A DNA stretch of 64,000 nt from Sphingomonas sp. IW22 (GTDB lineage: Bacteria > Pseudomonadota > Alphaproteobacteria > Sphingomonadales > Sphingomonadaceae): positions 1,674,001 through 1,738,000 of the forward strand of contig NZ_JBGGWB010000001.1 of NCBI RefSeq assembly GCF_041321155.1, read 5' to 3'. The position numbers were made by a program, and so were the translations under genes. A model generated the notes under the pieces. The model ran no database searches. It had not been told where the DNA came from and saw nothing but the letters and a program-made list of their open reading frames with translations. Shown in pieces: positions 44,318-56,406 of this stretch (position 1 is the stretch's first letter; every line of letters begins with the position of its first letter).

Positions 44318-44722
44318 TCATTTCGCACCGGCCATTTCGAGGACGACGTCCCATTGCGCCTGCGTCACGCGGCCGACCGACAGGCGTGAATATCTGACCA
44401 GCTCCATTTCGGCCAGACGCGGCTCGGCCTTGACCTGCTTCAGCGTGACGGGATTGGGCAGCGGTCCGACCGGGCGGCATTCGACCGAAACCCAATTGCC
44501 TTCCTCCCCATCCTTCTTCGCTTCCCGCGCGATTTCCATGATTCCGACGATCTGAAGGCCGATATTGCTGTGATAGAAAAAGGCGCGGTCGCCGACCTTC
44601 ATCTCGCGCAGGTTGCGCGCGGCGGTGTGATTGCGGACCCCGTCCCATTCAGTGCGGCCATCGCGTACCAGATCGTCCCACGAAAAGACGTCAGGTTCGG
44701 ATTTCATCAGCCACAACGCCAT
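44318..44722 (-). CDS. EVE domain protein
   Basis: A 134-residue single EVE (PUA-like) domain protein, family of thymocyte nuclear protein 1, thought to bind modified bases in RNA or DNA. MALWLMKSEPDVFSW at the N-terminus, WDGVRNHTAARNLREM and GDRAFFYHSN are family hallmarks. I start at the ATG at 44722; an ATG at 44740 with AGGTAG before it is possible and would add six residues. It is upstream of gshA on the same strand. Confidence 0.93.
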   Translation of the reverse strand: MALWLMKSEPDVFSWDDLVRDGRTEWDGVRNHTAARNLREMKVGDRAFFYHSNIGLQIVGIMEIAREAKKDGEEGNWVSVECRPVGPLPNPVTLKQVKAEPRLAEMELVRYSRLSVGRVTQAQWDVVLEMAGAK

Positions 44723-44865
44723 TCGAGAAGCCCCGTTCATCTACCTAAATCACCGCTGAACACGCGGTTCGCCACGAGTTCAGCGACGATCATGTAGCGT
44801 GTCTATCATCGACGCCAAGGTGCGCGATCGTGCGCCCGGCGAGCAAAGGCATGAGGAGGCTTTCG

Positions 44866-45225
44866 ATGAACATCGTGACCAAGACCACATTGGGCCTGGT
44901 CGCGGGCGCCACCGCCCTGACGGCGGCGTCCCCGGCCGAGGCGCAGTGGCGGCGTTATCACCGCGACCGCGGCGGCGATGCTGCGGCAGCGGCAATTATC
45001 GGCGGCGTCGCCGGACTGGCCATCGGCAGCGCTATCGCGAATGACCGCTATCGCGACCGTTATTACCGCGGCGGCTATTATGACCGGCCCTATTACGGGC
45101 CGCGCTATCGCGGCTATGATCACGGCTACTACGCCCCGCCGCGCCGCTATTATCGCCAGCGTTGCTTCAGCCGCTGGGAATATGACCCCTATATCGGCCG
45201 CCGTGTGCGCGTCCGTTATTGCTGA
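44866..45225 (+). CDS. Exported Tyr/Arg/Gly-rich small protein
   Basis: A 119-residue protein with a signal peptide (residues 1-27, ending SPAEA) and a glycine-zipper segment (AAAAAIIGGVAGLAIGSAIA, about 41-60). A tyrosine-, arginine- and glycine-rich tail with repeated RYY/GYY/PYYG units follows, and the last residues RVRVRYC carry one of two cysteines. GAGGAG lies seven bases before the ATG. Probably periplasmic or outer-membrane associated; related proteins are common in sphingomonads but uncharacterised. Confidence 0.8.
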   Translation: MNIVTKTTLGLVAGATALTAASPAEAQWRRYHRDRGGDAAAAAIIGGVAGLAIGSAIANDRYRDRYYRGGYYDRPYYGPRYRGYDHGYYAPPRRYYRQRCFSRWEYDPYIGRRVRVRYC

Positions 45226-45299
45226 ATACCCGGTCGGGCGATGCCATGGCGGCGTCGCCCGACTTGTCGTCATCGGGCCTTGCGCGTACAGGCGCCCGC

Positions 45300-45590
45300 A
45301 TGACTGACACGCCCCCCGATCGCCTGTCGATCCACCCGAAAAGCCCGCATTTCGATCAGGCCGCCCTTCAGCGCGGCATCGGCATCCGCTTCAAGGGTGC
45401 CGAGCGGACCGATGTGGAGGAATATTCGATCTCCGAAAGCTGGATCCGCGTCGCCGTGGGTCGCAAGACTGACCGGCACGGCAATCCGCTGACCATCAAG
45501 CTGTCCGGCCCGGTCGAGGCATGGTTTCAGGACACGGGCGAGAGCGACACGGTGGCGGACGACACCGCCAGCGAAGACAAGGCCGAGTGA
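45300..45590 (+). CDS. DUF3297 family protein
   Basis: A 96-residue soluble protein of the DUF3297 family: DTPPDRLSIHPKSPHFD at the start, RGIGIRFKGAERTDVEEYSISESWIRV, and GNPLTIKLSGPVEAWF near the end, then an acidic tail. Function unknown; some relatives are annotated as glutathione peroxidase-linked, without evidence. The ATG at 45300 begins the conserved block. Convergent with the LytTR gene across a hairpin. Confidence 0.87.
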   Translation: MTDTPPDRLSIHPKSPHFDQAALQRGIGIRFKGAERTDVEEYSISESWIRVAVGRKTDRHGNPLTIKLSGPVEAWFQDTGESDTVADDTASEDKAE

Positions 45591-45598
45591 TCCGGCGG

Positions 45599-45623
45599 GC
45601 GGCGCCGTGAACAGGCGCCGCCG
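45599..45623. terminator. Convergent-gene hairpin
   Basis: GGCGGCGCC pairs perfectly with GGCGCCGCC over a 7-base loop between the convergent DUF3297 and LytTR genes. There is no clear U-tract in either direction, so confidence is moderate. Confidence 0.4.
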
Positions 45624-45630
45624 CCCTCGA

Positions 45631-46434
45631 TCAATGAACGAATCGCGCGACCACGTCGCGATAGCTGCGGCTGACCTTTACCTGCGAGCCTGAATCCAGG
45701 ACCAGGAAACATTCGCCATTGGTGTGCGGCTTGACCTGCTTGACCAGGTCGAGGTTGACGATGGTCGAGCGGTGGACGCGCTGGAAACGGCGCGGGTCCA
45801 GCCGCTTCTCCAGATCCTTCATCGTCTCGCGCAGGATCAACGTGTTGTCGCCGGTATAGATGCACATGTAATCGCCGGCGGCGTCGATGCGCTCAATCGA
45901 ATCGACATCCACGCGGAAGATCTGCCCGCGATCCTTGATGTTGATGAGCTTTTCAAAGCGGTTGGCGGCCAATTCGCCGCCGCCGCCATCGGACATGTCG
46001 TGCACCGCGTCGGGCGCCACTTCGGCCAGAACTTCCTTCAGCTTCTCCACTTCGGCTTGCCCGCGCTTTTCGCTCAGGCGCTGGCGCACCCGGTCCAGCG
46101 TGTCGGCCAACCGCGCTTCCTCCACCGGCTTCATCAGATAGTCCATCGCCTGCGCCTCGAACGCGCGGATGGCGTGGTCGGAATAAGCTGTCACGAAAAC
46201 GAACAGCGGCGGCTCGACTTCAAGCAGGCCCTGAACGACCGAGAAGCCGTCAAAGCCCGGCATCTGCACGTCCAGAAATACGAGGTCGGGTTTGTGTGTC
46301 TTGATCGAACGGATGGCTTCGCGGCCGTTCATGCATTTGTCGATGATCTCGACGTCCTCGTGCGCCTGAAGCCGGAGTTCGAGGCCCTGGATGGCCAGCG
46401 GCTCGTCGTCGACAAGGATGGTTCGGATGGTCAT
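45631..46434 (-). CDS. LytTR-type response regulator (AlgR/LytR family)
   Basis: A 267-residue regulator with a receiver domain (1-120; acidic pocket DDE at 9-11, phospho-acceptor D55 in LVFLDVQMPG). A helical linker (about 125-155, possibly coiled) follows, then a C-terminal LytTR DNA-binding domain (about 165-265). In the latter, IERIDAAGDYMCIYTGD and FQRVHRSTIVNLD are typical. It overlaps the kinase gene by 4 bases and should be its cognate partner. The target genes are unknown; the receptor gene just upstream is the obvious candidate. Confidence 0.93.
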   Translation of the reverse strand: MTIRTILVDDEPLAIQGLELRLQAHEDVEIIDKCMNGREAIRSIKTHKPDLVFLDVQMPGFDGFSVVQGLLEVEPPLFVFVTAYSDHAIRAFEAQAMDYLMKPVEEARLADTLDRVRQRLSEKRGQAEVEKLKEVLAEVAPDAVHDMSDGGGGELAANRFEKLINIKDRGQIFRVDVDSIERIDAAGDYMCIYTGDNTLILRETMKDLEKRLDPRRFQRVHRSTIVNLDLVKQVKPHTNGECFLVLDSGSQVKVSRSYRDVVARFVH

Positions 46435-47528
46435 GCTGCCTCGCGTCTGGGTTCCTCGACCTGGAACGGAATCTCGATCTCAACGCGGAAGCCGCCGCCG
46501 GGGTTCATACCCGTGTCGAAGCGGTGGTCCGCACCATAAGCCTGGGCCAAACGGTCGCGTATGTTGGCCAGGCCCACGCCGGTCGAAAGGCTTGGACGAG
46601 ATTTGGTCTGCATCAACCCCGGACCCGTGTCGGTCACGGCGATCTGCACCCGATCCCCGGCGAGCCGTGCCGAAACGGCGATTTCGGCACCCTCCTCCAA
46701 CGGGGTCACGGCATATTTGATGGCGTTTTCCACCAGCGGCTGAAGCAGCAGCGAGGGGAGCCGCGCACGTTCGACCCGCGCGTCGATGTCGAATGTGGGG
46801 CGCAGCCGGTCGTCGAAGCGCATCTTCTCGATCTCGAGATAGAGCTTCAGCGTCTCGATCTCCTGCAACAGCGTGACATGCGCGGTCGGCTCGTTCGCCA
46901 GCGTGTACCGCAGGAACGACGACAAACGGCTGAGCATCACATTCGCCCGCTCGGTCTGTTTCAGCAGCACCAGCGTTGAAATCGAATTGAGCGTGTTGAA
47001 CAGGAAATGCGGATTGAGCTGGTAGCGCAGCATCGCCAGCTGCGCCGACGACGCCTGTGTCTCCAGCGCCTGCATCTGGTCGATCTGCTGCTCGACGATC
47101 AGATACCAGTTGATGCCGAAATACAGCGCCGTCCACCCCGCCAGTACGGTGAAGTTCAGGAACACCGTTGCCAGCACCAGATTGACGGTGATGCCCGGCG
47201 TGGCGGAACGGATGAACGAGAAGGTAAAGGCGTCCAGCACGGCATAGATCACCGTCGCCGCCGCCAGTGTCGCCACCACCGCCAATATGCCCGTGATCCG
47301 CGGAAGCCGCCGATAATAGCCGTACAGCGTCGAGAGCAGCAGCGTCAGGCAATAGCCGACGATCGATTCGATGATGATCGGAATGACATTGTCGAGGCTG
47401 GGGTTGTTCGAGACCCCGGACACCATGCGCAGGATCAGATAGCCCGACCACCCCGCCGCCTGAAGCATCCAGAAGGCACGGCTCTTCTGTTCGAAGAACG
47501 GACGGGAAAGGATCGCGGCACTTGCCAT
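46431..47528 (-). CDS. LytS/AlgZ-type membrane sensor histidine kinase
   Basis: A 365-residue kinase with four predicted transmembrane helices (about 20-145). A His_kinase domain carries the phosphorylated H174 in LRYQLNPHFLFNTLNS, and the HATPase domain shows LLQPLVENAIKYAV, TDTGPGL and STGVGLANIRDRL. There is no large periplasmic sensor, so it probably senses in the membrane. The ATG at 47528 has GGAAG five bases upstream; a TTG 12 bases earlier is less likely. The LytTR regulator gene follows with a 4-base overlap. Confidence 0.92.
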   Translation of the reverse strand: MASAAILSRPFFEQKSRAFWMLQAAGWSGYLILRMVSGVSNNPSLDNVIPIIIESIVGYCLTLLLSTLYGYYRRLPRITGILAVVATLAAATVIYAVLDAFTFSFIRSATPGITVNLVLATVFLNFTVLAGWTALYFGINWYLIVEQQIDQMQALETQASSAQLAMLRYQLNPHFLFNTLNSISTLVLLKQTERANVMLSRLSSFLRYTLANEPTAHVTLLQEIETLKLYLEIEKMRFDDRLRPTFDIDARVERARLPSLLLQPLVENAIKYAVTPLEEGAEIAVSARLAGDRVQIAVTDTGPGLMQTKSRPSLSTGVGLANIRDRLAQAYGADHRFDTGMNPGGGFRVEIEIPFQVEEPRREAA

Positions 47529-47590
47529 GTCGGCTTCCAATGTAGCGTAGGCGGCCGGGGAGGCAAATCGGCCCCGCCCGGACGCGAAAC

Positions 47591-47618
47591 GGGCCGCCGT
47601 TCCGGAGAACGACGGCCC
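47591..47618 (-). terminator. Hairpin between the receptor and kinase genes
   Basis: GGGCCGCCGTTC pairs with GAACGACGGCCC with one mismatch over a 4-base loop, 25 bases after the receptor stop. Only GTTTCG follows on the minus strand, so it may be a leaky terminator that lowers kinase expression relative to the receptor. Confidence 0.45.
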
Positions 47619-47643
47619 GATCAGTTACGGCTGAACGCGCGGA

Positions 47644-50600
47644 TCAGAACTTGATGCGTGCACCCAGGCGGATGAAGTACAGCGAGGGGCGGAGTTCCGG
47701 CGCGTTCGCACCCTCATTGGGCGATGCGAAGGTCGAGTAACGGTACTTGCCGCACGCGTTCGAGCCGACCTGGACGCAGCTCACGTTCACCACATCCTCG
47801 ATATACGGGAACGCCGCTTGGCGGAAGCCGCCCCAATCCTTGTTGAGCAGGTTCGGCAGGTTCTGGATGTCACCGAAGATCGTGATGCGAGAACGACCGA
47901 TAAAGGTCGGGATTTCCTGTTCGAGGTGCAGATCGATGCGCGTGTATGCGCGCGACCGAGCCACGTTGCGCGGCGCGATCGAACCGCGATGGTTCTTCAG
48001 CGCCGAATTCTCGATAAGGTTTTCCAGCGACGTGCGCGTTGCCTCACTGTCATATTCGACCAGCGAGTCTGTGCCAGACTGCGGCACGTACAGCAGGTAG
48101 CGGTCGTCGCGACCGGTCAGGCCGAAGACCTGGCTGCGCGGCGTCGAGCCGGCATCCTGCATCGTGAAGCTGTACGGACGGCCCGCCTGGGTTTCGCCGA
48201 ACAGCTGGAACACGGTGCGATAGTCGCCAAAGAACGCGCGGTCGAAACCGATACCGTACTTGAACGACCAGGCCACCTGGTCATTGGCGGTGCCATAGGC
48301 TGCGCCGTCACCCAGGAACGCGCCGTTGCCATAGTTCGAACCCGCGGTCGACGAGGTCGCCGGCGTTTCGTCCTTCACGTCCTGCAGCGAGTAAGCGAAG
48401 TTGAGGAGCAGGCCGTTGTCGAACTGCTTGTCCAACCGGACCACGCCGACATGGCTGCGACCGTTATCGCCGTTGGTCAGGATGATGTCGGTGTTGGTGT
48501 TGGTGCCGACCAGCGGGCCGTAGCGGGTACGGCCGTCCGGCAGTGTGCCGACGGGCACCGAACGCAGATCGACGAAGCGGATCGAGTCGCGCGTGCGGCT
48601 GAAATAATAGTCCGCACCGAAGCGCCAGCCGCCGCCCAGGAAGTTGCGCGGCGTCCAGTCCGCCGACAGAGTCGCCTTGTACACCGACGGGATTTCGAAA
48701 TCCTTGTCGAGCGCATTGATGTTGGCAAGGCCGTTGGGGCCAGTGTTCGGAATCAAGCCCTGAAGCTGAGCCGGCACGTTGGCTCCATCCACATTGTTCA
48801 GGATCGCGTCGCCGATGTTCGCGGCGAGCGGCGCACCGTTGAGGGTGTAGCCGCTTGCGGTGCGCTGAACGGTGACCGAGTTGATGCCGACGCCGCCGAC
48901 GCCCGCACCTGCGTTCGAATAGCTGTTCGACAGATAGACGTCGGGGGTGCCGCCACCGAACACGCCGAAGCCGCCACGCACCTTCACATCGTCGACCGGC
49001 TCATAGTTGAAGCCGATACGCGGCTGGAACAAGCCCAGACCCTTGAAGTTGTTCGTATTCGGATAGCCATAGCGGCCCAGGAAGCCGGGGTTCAGCGGCA
49101 CGTCGGCGGCTTGGTCGAACAGGTCGTAACGCATGCCCAGCGACAGGTTCAGGCGGTCGGTGACCTGCCAGTCGTCCTGAATGCCGAAGGTGAACTGGCG
49201 ATACTTGAAGTCGGCGGCGGCGTCAGCGACGTTGCCCGAAGCGGGTGCCTGGAAGACCACTGAATTCGCGCGACGTGCCTGGAAGTCGGCAAGCGAATCG
49301 AAATAGTAGTTGCCGTTCGTGTTCTGAAGGAACAGGTTGTAGATTCGCACTTCGTCATATTGACCGAAGAGCTTCAACTCATGGTCGTTCATCGAGAGGC
49401 GAGCCAGCAACGAACCCGAATAGGTGTCAGTGTAGAACTCGTTCGCCTGACGCGAAGAATCCGGGCCAAAGAACACGCGCGGCGTGCCGGTCGCGCACTG
49501 GTTGGTCGCTGCGGTGCTGGCTGCTTCGGTGCAGACGCCGAACTGGGCGAAGCCGTTGCTGCCGAACGAATTCTGTCCGCGCTCGTAGCTCTTGTACAGG
49601 AAACGCGCTTCGGTCGAGAATACGTCGGTCCAGTTCGAGTTGAGCTGGAGGATGCCCGCGCGCAGTGTTTCGGTCAGCTGATAGGCGTTCGACTGAAGGC
49701 CATAGCTGGGTGTGGAGTTCGACACGCTGGAATTTTGAAGGAAGCTCGTCGCGTCATAGGCGTTGATGTACGACAGCGACAGACGATGGTCATCGTTGAC
49801 GTTCCAGGTCAGTTTGCCGACGACCTTCTCGTCCTTGTCGTTCGAGACGGTGAGCTGACCACCGGGATCGAAGCCATAGAGCGAATCCGCGGTCGAAGCG
49901 ACTGCGTCCAGCGTCGCTTGGGTCAGACCAGGGATCTGGCTGGCGATCGGGCTGAGCGGGTTGCCTTCGGTGTTACGCTCACCCGAGATCATGAAGAACA
50001 GCTTGTCCTTGATGATTGGGCCCGACAGCGTGGCGCCATAGGTTTCGCTTTTAAAGTCGAAATTGGTGTCAACGTTGCTGCCGATCCGCTCACCCGTCAG
50101 GCCGTCGGTGTTCTGCGAATAGAAGGCGTTGCCGTGGAATTCGTTGCTGCCGCTGGTCAGCACAGCGTCGATCGCGCCGCCCAGGAAGTTGCCTTGGCGG
50201 ATGTCATAGGGTGCGATTGAGACCGAGAACTGGCCGATCGCGTCCATCGGCACCGGGCCGCGACGCGTCGGGTTGGCGTCGGAGTTGAGGCCGAAATTGT
50301 CCGACACGACGACGCCGTCGATCGAGAATCGGTTGTAGCGCGGATTAATGCCTGCGAACGAGATGCTGCGGCCGCCGCTGGCGGTTTCTTCGAACCGGGC
50401 GAAGGGGTCGCGACGCGCGAGGTCGCGGATGTCGCGGTTGATCGAGGCGACGCGGCTGATTTCGCGCTGGGTGAGAACCGTCTGCGGACCGTCCGAGGTG
50501 GTGCCTGCACCGGCGACCGACGATGCGGTAATGACGATGTCCGCGTCACCGGCAGCGGCAATTTCAATCGGCAGCGAATAGGGCTGGCCGACAACGGTGT

Positions 50601-50880
50601 AGATGTCAGTGACGGTCGAGTTGCCGCTCGCGCTGGTGACTTCGACGCTGTAGGGGCCCCCCGGCTGAAGGCCACTGGTCACGAACGAACCGTTTTCGCT
50701 GGACGTTGTCGTCGCGGTCGCGCCGGTCGCGTTGTTGATGATCGTCACGCTGGCGCCGGCGACGGGCGCGCCGTCCTGAGTCACGGTGCCGCGGATGCTC
50801 GACGTCGTTTCCTGGGCGCTGGCAGCCGCCGGAATGGCAAGCGCAACAAACGCCGCACCCATGAGCAGGTGAGTTCGCAT
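47644..50880 (-). CDS. Oar-like TonB-dependent outer membrane receptor with carboxypeptidase-regulatory-like domain
   Basis: A protein of about 1078 residues with a signal peptide (ending ASAQE), an N-terminal CarboxypepD_reg-like beta-sandwich (about 25-110), a TonB plug (about 120-240) and a large beta-barrel ending in RLGARIKF with terminal Phe, as outer membrane proteins require. The plug has FSIDGVVVSDNFGLNSDANPTRRGPVPMDAI. It resembles the Myxococcus Oar group; the substrate is unknown, possibly peptides or glycans. ATG 50880 is six bases after AAGGGG; the adjacent ATG at 50883 is equally in frame. It lies upstream of the LytS/LytTR pair. Confidence 0.92.
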   Translation of the reverse strand: MRTHLLMGAAFVALAIPAAASAQETTSSIRGTVTQDGAPVAGASVTIINNATGATATTTSSENGSFVTSGLQPGGPYSVEVTSASGNSTVTDIYTVVGQPYSLPIEIAAAGDADIVITASSVAGAGTTSDGPQTVLTQREISRVASINRDIRDLARRDPFARFEETASGGRSISFAGINPRYNRFSIDGVVVSDNFGLNSDANPTRRGPVPMDAIGQFSVSIAPYDIRQGNFLGGAIDAVLTSGSNEFHGNAFYSQNTDGLTGERIGSNVDTNFDFKSETYGATLSGPIIKDKLFFMISGERNTEGNPLSPIASQIPGLTQATLDAVASTADSLYGFDPGGQLTVSNDKDEKVVGKLTWNVNDDHRLSLSYINAYDATSFLQNSSVSNSTPSYGLQSNAYQLTETLRAGILQLNSNWTDVFSTEARFLYKSYERGQNSFGSNGFAQFGVCTEAASTAATNQCATGTPRVFFGPDSSRQANEFYTDTYSGSLLARLSMNDHELKLFGQYDEVRIYNLFLQNTNGNYYFDSLADFQARRANSVVFQAPASGNVADAAADFKYRQFTFGIQDDWQVTDRLNLSLGMRYDLFDQAADVPLNPGFLGRYGYPNTNNFKGLGLFQPRIGFNYEPVDDVKVRGGFGVFGGGTPDVYLSNSYSNAGAGVGGVGINSVTVQRTASGYTLNGAPLAANIGDAILNNVDGANVPAQLQGLIPNTGPNGLANINALDKDFEIPSVYKATLSADWTPRNFLGGGWRFGADYYFSRTRDSIRFVDLRSVPVGTLPDGRTRYGPLVGTNTNTDIILTNGDNGRSHVGVVRLDKQFDNGLLLNFAYSLQDVKDETPATSSTAGSNYGNGAFLGDGAAYGTANDQVAWSFKYGIGFDRAFFGDYRTVFQLFGETQAGRPYSFTMQDAGSTPRSQVFGLTGRDDRYLLYVPQSGTDSLVEYDSEATRTSLENLIENSALKNHRGSIAPRNVARSRAYTRIDLHLEQEIPTFIGRSRITIFGDIQNLPNLLNKDWGGFRQAAFPYIEDVVNVSCVQVGSNACGKYRYSTFASPNEGANAPELRPSLYFIRLGARIKF

Positions 50881-51044
50881 CATTTTCCCCTTGGATCAGC
50901 TCGAACAGCTGGAACTAATCGGCGTGCTCGCCGTTAGTCGCGCCCCTGCGCGCGCAATATTTCGATTATGTGACAGCGCGCATGCCGCATGCAGACTGTT
51001 TTGCTGCGTTGCAGAAAAGCATCAGTTGCGGGTGAAACGATGCG

Positions 51045-53249
<2,205 letters not shown>

Positions 53250-54155
53250 TCAGGCCGTGGCCAGCTTGTCCTGCGTTCGCGTGTCGAAATCGGCCGCGTC
53301 GTGGCGCTCGTGCAGCTGATTTTCAGGCGCGCCATAGGTGACGTTGACCATCCGGCCGCGCCGCACCGCCGCGCGTTCGCCGACCAGGGCGGTCCAGCGC
53401 TGGAGGTTGGGATATTCGGCGACGTTCAGGAACGTGGCCGCATCGCCATAGATGCGGTCTTCGGCCACGGCGCCGTACCAGGGCCAGATCGCCATGTCGG
53501 CAATGGTGTAATCGTCGCCCGCGATATATTCGTGACGCCCCAGCTGGGTGTTCAGCACGTCGAGCTGGCGCTTCACTTCCATCGCATAGCGGTCGATCGC
53601 ATATTCGATCTTCATCGGCGCATAGGCATAGAAATGGCCGAAGCCGCCGCCCAGGAACGGCGCGGCGCCCATCTGCCACATCAGCCAGCTGAGCGTCGCC
53701 GCGCGCCGTGCGGGATCGGTGGGCAGGAACGCGCCGAACTTTTCAGCCAGATAGACCAGAATGGCACCGCTTTCGAACACCGGCAGCGCCGGATCGGTCG
53801 AATGATCGACCAGTGCAGGGATCTTGGAATTGGGGTTGATGTCGACAAAGCCGCTGCCGAACTGGTCGCCCTCACCAATGCGGATCAGCCACGCATCATA
53901 TTCGGCGCCCGAATGCCCTGCCGCCAGCAGCTCTTCCAGCATGATCGTGACCTTTTGCCCGTTGGGCGTGCCCATCGAATAAAGCTGGATCGGATGCTTG
54001 CCCACCGGCAGCGGCGCCTCAGTGCGCGCGCCGGACGTGGGGCGGTTGATGCTGGCGAACTGTCCGCCATTGCCGGGGGACCATTCCCACACGCGCGGCG
54101 GGACATAGCCGGCGGGCAGATTGTTCGCGGGATCGGCGGCGGGGGTGTCGGCCAT
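53250..54155 (-). CDS. yghU: Glutathione S-transferase YghU-like
   Basis: A 301-residue GST-fold glutathione-dependent disulfide-bond oxidoreductase of the YghU/YfcG (nu) class. The N-terminal extension (1-55) is longer than in most GSTs. The thioredoxin-like domain shows LYSMGTPNGQKVTIMLEEL and NPNSKIPAL with FESGAILVYLAEKFG. The helical domain ends with MVNVTYGAPENQLHERHDAADFD. It has no signal peptide. It would work with glutathione made by GshA. Confidence 0.93.
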   Translation of the reverse strand: MADTPAADPANNLPAGYVPPRVWEWSPGNGGQFASINRPTSGARTEAPLPVGKHPIQLYSMGTPNGQKVTIMLEELLAAGHSGAEYDAWLIRIGEGDQFGSGFVDINPNSKIPALVDHSTDPALPVFESGAILVYLAEKFGAFLPTDPARRAATLSWLMWQMGAAPFLGGGFGHFYAYAPMKIEYAIDRYAMEVKRQLDVLNTQLGRHEYIAGDDYTIADMAIWPWYGAVAEDRIYGDAATFLNVAEYPNLQRWTALVGERAAVRRGRMVNVTYGAPENQLHERHDAADFDTRTQDKLATA

Positions 54156-54187
54156 GAATGCGGCTCCTTGGTCGGTGGGGAGGCCCC

Positions 54188-54460
54188 TTAGATGGGGGGC
54201 GTTTGCGCGTCCTCAATGGCGCGGGTCATCAGCCAGCTTCGGATCGCGCTGGCCAGATTGGGCGGATCGTCGGCGGCAATGCGCGCGGCGTCGATCGCGG
54301 CGACCAGCGCCGACAGTGGCAGGGCGCGATCGGCGGCATGGCGTTCCAGCGCGCGCCAGAAGGGCGGTTCAAGACTGATCGAAGTGGCGTGGCCGGCGAT
54401 GGTGATCGACCGCTTGACCGGGCCGACAAAGCCGCCCGGTGGGGCCTCGACCGCGATCAT
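54188..54460 (-). CDS. Ribbon-helix-helix domain protein
   Basis: A 90-residue protein of the RHH_4 type: a short strand ([19 protein letters not shown]) followed by helices ([30 protein letters not shown]). It could bind DNA as a dimer, but the family is uncharacterised. The start overlaps the cobT stop by 4 bases, so it is made from the cobT transcript and may be its regulator or partner. Confidence 0.85.
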   Translation of the reverse strand: MIAVEAPPGGFVGPVKRSITIAGHATSISLEPPFWRALERHAADRALPLSALVAAIDAARIAADDPPNLASAIRSWLMTRAIEDAQTPPI

Positions 54461-56292
54461 GGATCGTCGAACAGGCTGGCAAGCTGTTCGATCATCGTGC
54501 CCGCCAGCTGGTCGACATCCATGATCGTCACCGCGCGCGCATAATAGCGTGTCACGTCATGGCCGATGCCGATCGCAACAAGTTCGACGGGCGAGCGACT
54601 TTCGATCCAGCCGATCACTTGCCGCAAATGACGTTCCAGATAGCTGCCCGAATTGACGCTGAGGGTTGAATCGTCGACCGGCGCGCCGTCCGAAATGACC
54701 ATCAGGATCTTGCGCTCCTCCGGCCGGGCGATCAGGCGGCTGTGCGCCCATAGCAGCGCTTCGCCGTCGATATTTTCCTTGAGCAGCCCTTCGCGCATCA
54801 TCAGGCCAAGCGACTTTTTCGCGCGGCGCCAGGGTTCGTCGGCTTCCTTGTAAACAATGTGGCGCAGGTCGTTCAGGCGACCCGGCAACAGCGGGCGACC
54901 CTGTGCCAGCCACGCGTCGCGCGCCTGTCCACCCTTCCACGCGCGGGTGGTGAAGCCCAGCACCTCTGCCTTGACGCCGCAGCGTTCCAGCGTGCGCGCC
55001 AGAATGTCGGCACTAATTGCCGCGATGGAAATCGGGCGACCGCGCATCGAGCCCGAATTGTCGATCAACAGCGTGACGACGGTATCGCGGAAATCGGTGT
55101 CGCGCTCGACCTTATAGGACAGCGACTGCATCGGGTTGACGACCACCCGCGCCAGCCGCGCAGCGTCGAGCAGCCCTTCGTCCTGGTCGAAATCCCATGA
55201 CCGTGACTGTTGCGCCATCAACCGGCGTTGCAGACGGTTGGCGAGTTTGGTGACGACACCCTGAAGGTGGACAAGCTGCTGGTCCAGATAGGCACGCAGC
55301 CGGTCCAGTTCCTCCGCATCGCACAGGTCGGTCGCCGACACGACCTCGTCGAAACGGGTAGTATAGGCCTTGTAGTCGAATTGCGGCGGCAGGTCGCTGG
55401 TGGGGCGATTGGGGCGCACGGGCAACATGCCGTCGCCGCCATCGTCGCCGTCCTCTCCATCCATATCGTCGCCCGGCTCGGCCGAATCGTCGCGATCCTG
55501 CCCCTCGCCCTGCGGGTCGTCGCTTTCGCGCTGCTCGCCGCGCGCCTCCATCTCGGCGTCGCCCTGACCCGACTGGTCGTCTTCGCCCTGATCGTCGTCC
55601 TGCCCCTCGTCATCGCCATCATCGGCGTCATCGCCGCCATCATCGGCGTCGTCCGGCTCCAGCTGCCCCTCGGTCAGCTCCAGATCTTCGAGCAGCGTGG
55701 CGATCAGCCGGGCAAAGGCGGCCTGATCGTCCATCGCCAGCGCCAATGCGTCGAGCTCAGCCCCGGCCTTTTCCTCGATCCAGTCGGACACCAACGCCAA
55801 GCCCCCCGCTGCCGCTTCGGGCGCGGGCTTCCCGGTCAGCCGTTCGCGCACCATCAGCTGCACTGCGGTCGACAGCGGGACTTCGTCGCGGGTCCGGGCC
55901 CGTGCGATCGGGTCGGAACGCATCCGCATCGTCAGACTGGCGTCGAGATTTTCGGCGATGCCGGAAAAGCCGCGTGCGCCCAGCGCCTCGATCCGCGCGG
56001 TTTCAACCGCGTCGTGGACCGCGCGCGCGACCGGTTCGGCAGGGGCACCGCGCGCATGCAGCGCCGCATCGTGCAGCCGCAGCCTGAGCGCGAAGGAATC
56101 GGCAAAGCCGCGCGCTTCCGCCAGCTGATCCGCCGGCAGGGTGCGGCCCGGCATCGGCACTTTCAGGTTGCGGCCCGACTGGACGGGGGCGTCGGCGGTG
56201 AATGCAAGCTCCACCTCCGCATTGCCGGAAATCGCGCGGGCAGTGCCGGCAAGCACCTCGCGAAGCTGATCGATCGGGGAAGGGGTGGCCAT
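54457..56292 (-). CDS. cobT: CobT-like cobaltochelatase subunit (VWA domain)
   Basis: A 611-residue CobT-type protein: an N-terminal helical region (1-210), a highly acidic Asp/Glu/Gly-rich linker (about 212-288, over 40 percent acidic), and a C-terminal von Willebrand A domain. The MIDAS sequence is DNSGSMRG (D411, S413, S415). It works with AAA+ partner CobS to load metal into a chelatase; cobalt into hydrogenobyrinate diamide is the classical case. No cobN is in the window. The start at the ATG at 56292 gives the [10 protein letters not shown] form. Separated from cobS by a foreign gene. Confidence 0.93.
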   Translation of the reverse strand: MATPSPIDQLREVLAGTARAISGNAEVELAFTADAPVQSGRNLKVPMPGRTLPADQLAEARGFADSFALRLRLHDAALHARGAPAEPVARAVHDAVETARIEALGARGFSGIAENLDASLTMRMRSDPIARARTRDEVPLSTAVQLMVRERLTGKPAPEAAAGGLALVSDWIEEKAGAELDALALAMDDQAAFARLIATLLEDLELTEGQLEPDDADDGGDDADDGDDEGQDDDQGEDDQSGQGDAEMEARGEQRESDDPQGEGQDRDDSAEPGDDMDGEDGDDGGDGMLPVRPNRPTSDLPPQFDYKAYTTRFDEVVSATDLCDAEELDRLRAYLDQQLVHLQGVVTKLANRLQRRLMAQQSRSWDFDQDEGLLDAARLARVVVNPMQSLSYKVERDTDFRDTVVTLLIDNSGSMRGRPISIAAISADILARTLERCGVKAEVLGFTTRAWKGGQARDAWLAQGRPLLPGRLNDLRHIVYKEADEPWRRAKKSLGLMMREGLLKENIDGEALLWAHSRLIARPEERKILMVISDGAPVDDSTLSVNSGSYLERHLRQVIGWIESRSPVELVAIGIGHDVTRYYARAVTIMDVDQLAGTMIEQLASLFDDP

Positions 56293-56406
56293 CGCAGGCG
56301 GTCCTATCAAAGCGGCGCGTCAGCTCCAACCCGACCAACGGACCGGGCAAGCGCGACATCGGCGATGATAACGCCGCCGCGCCGAATTTGAGTTCATCCT
56401 ATATGA

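Noticed and set aside
47818..49263. 481-codon plus-strand frame over the receptor gene
   Set aside because: Antisense shadow of a clear outer membrane receptor; valine/arginine-rich without motifs.
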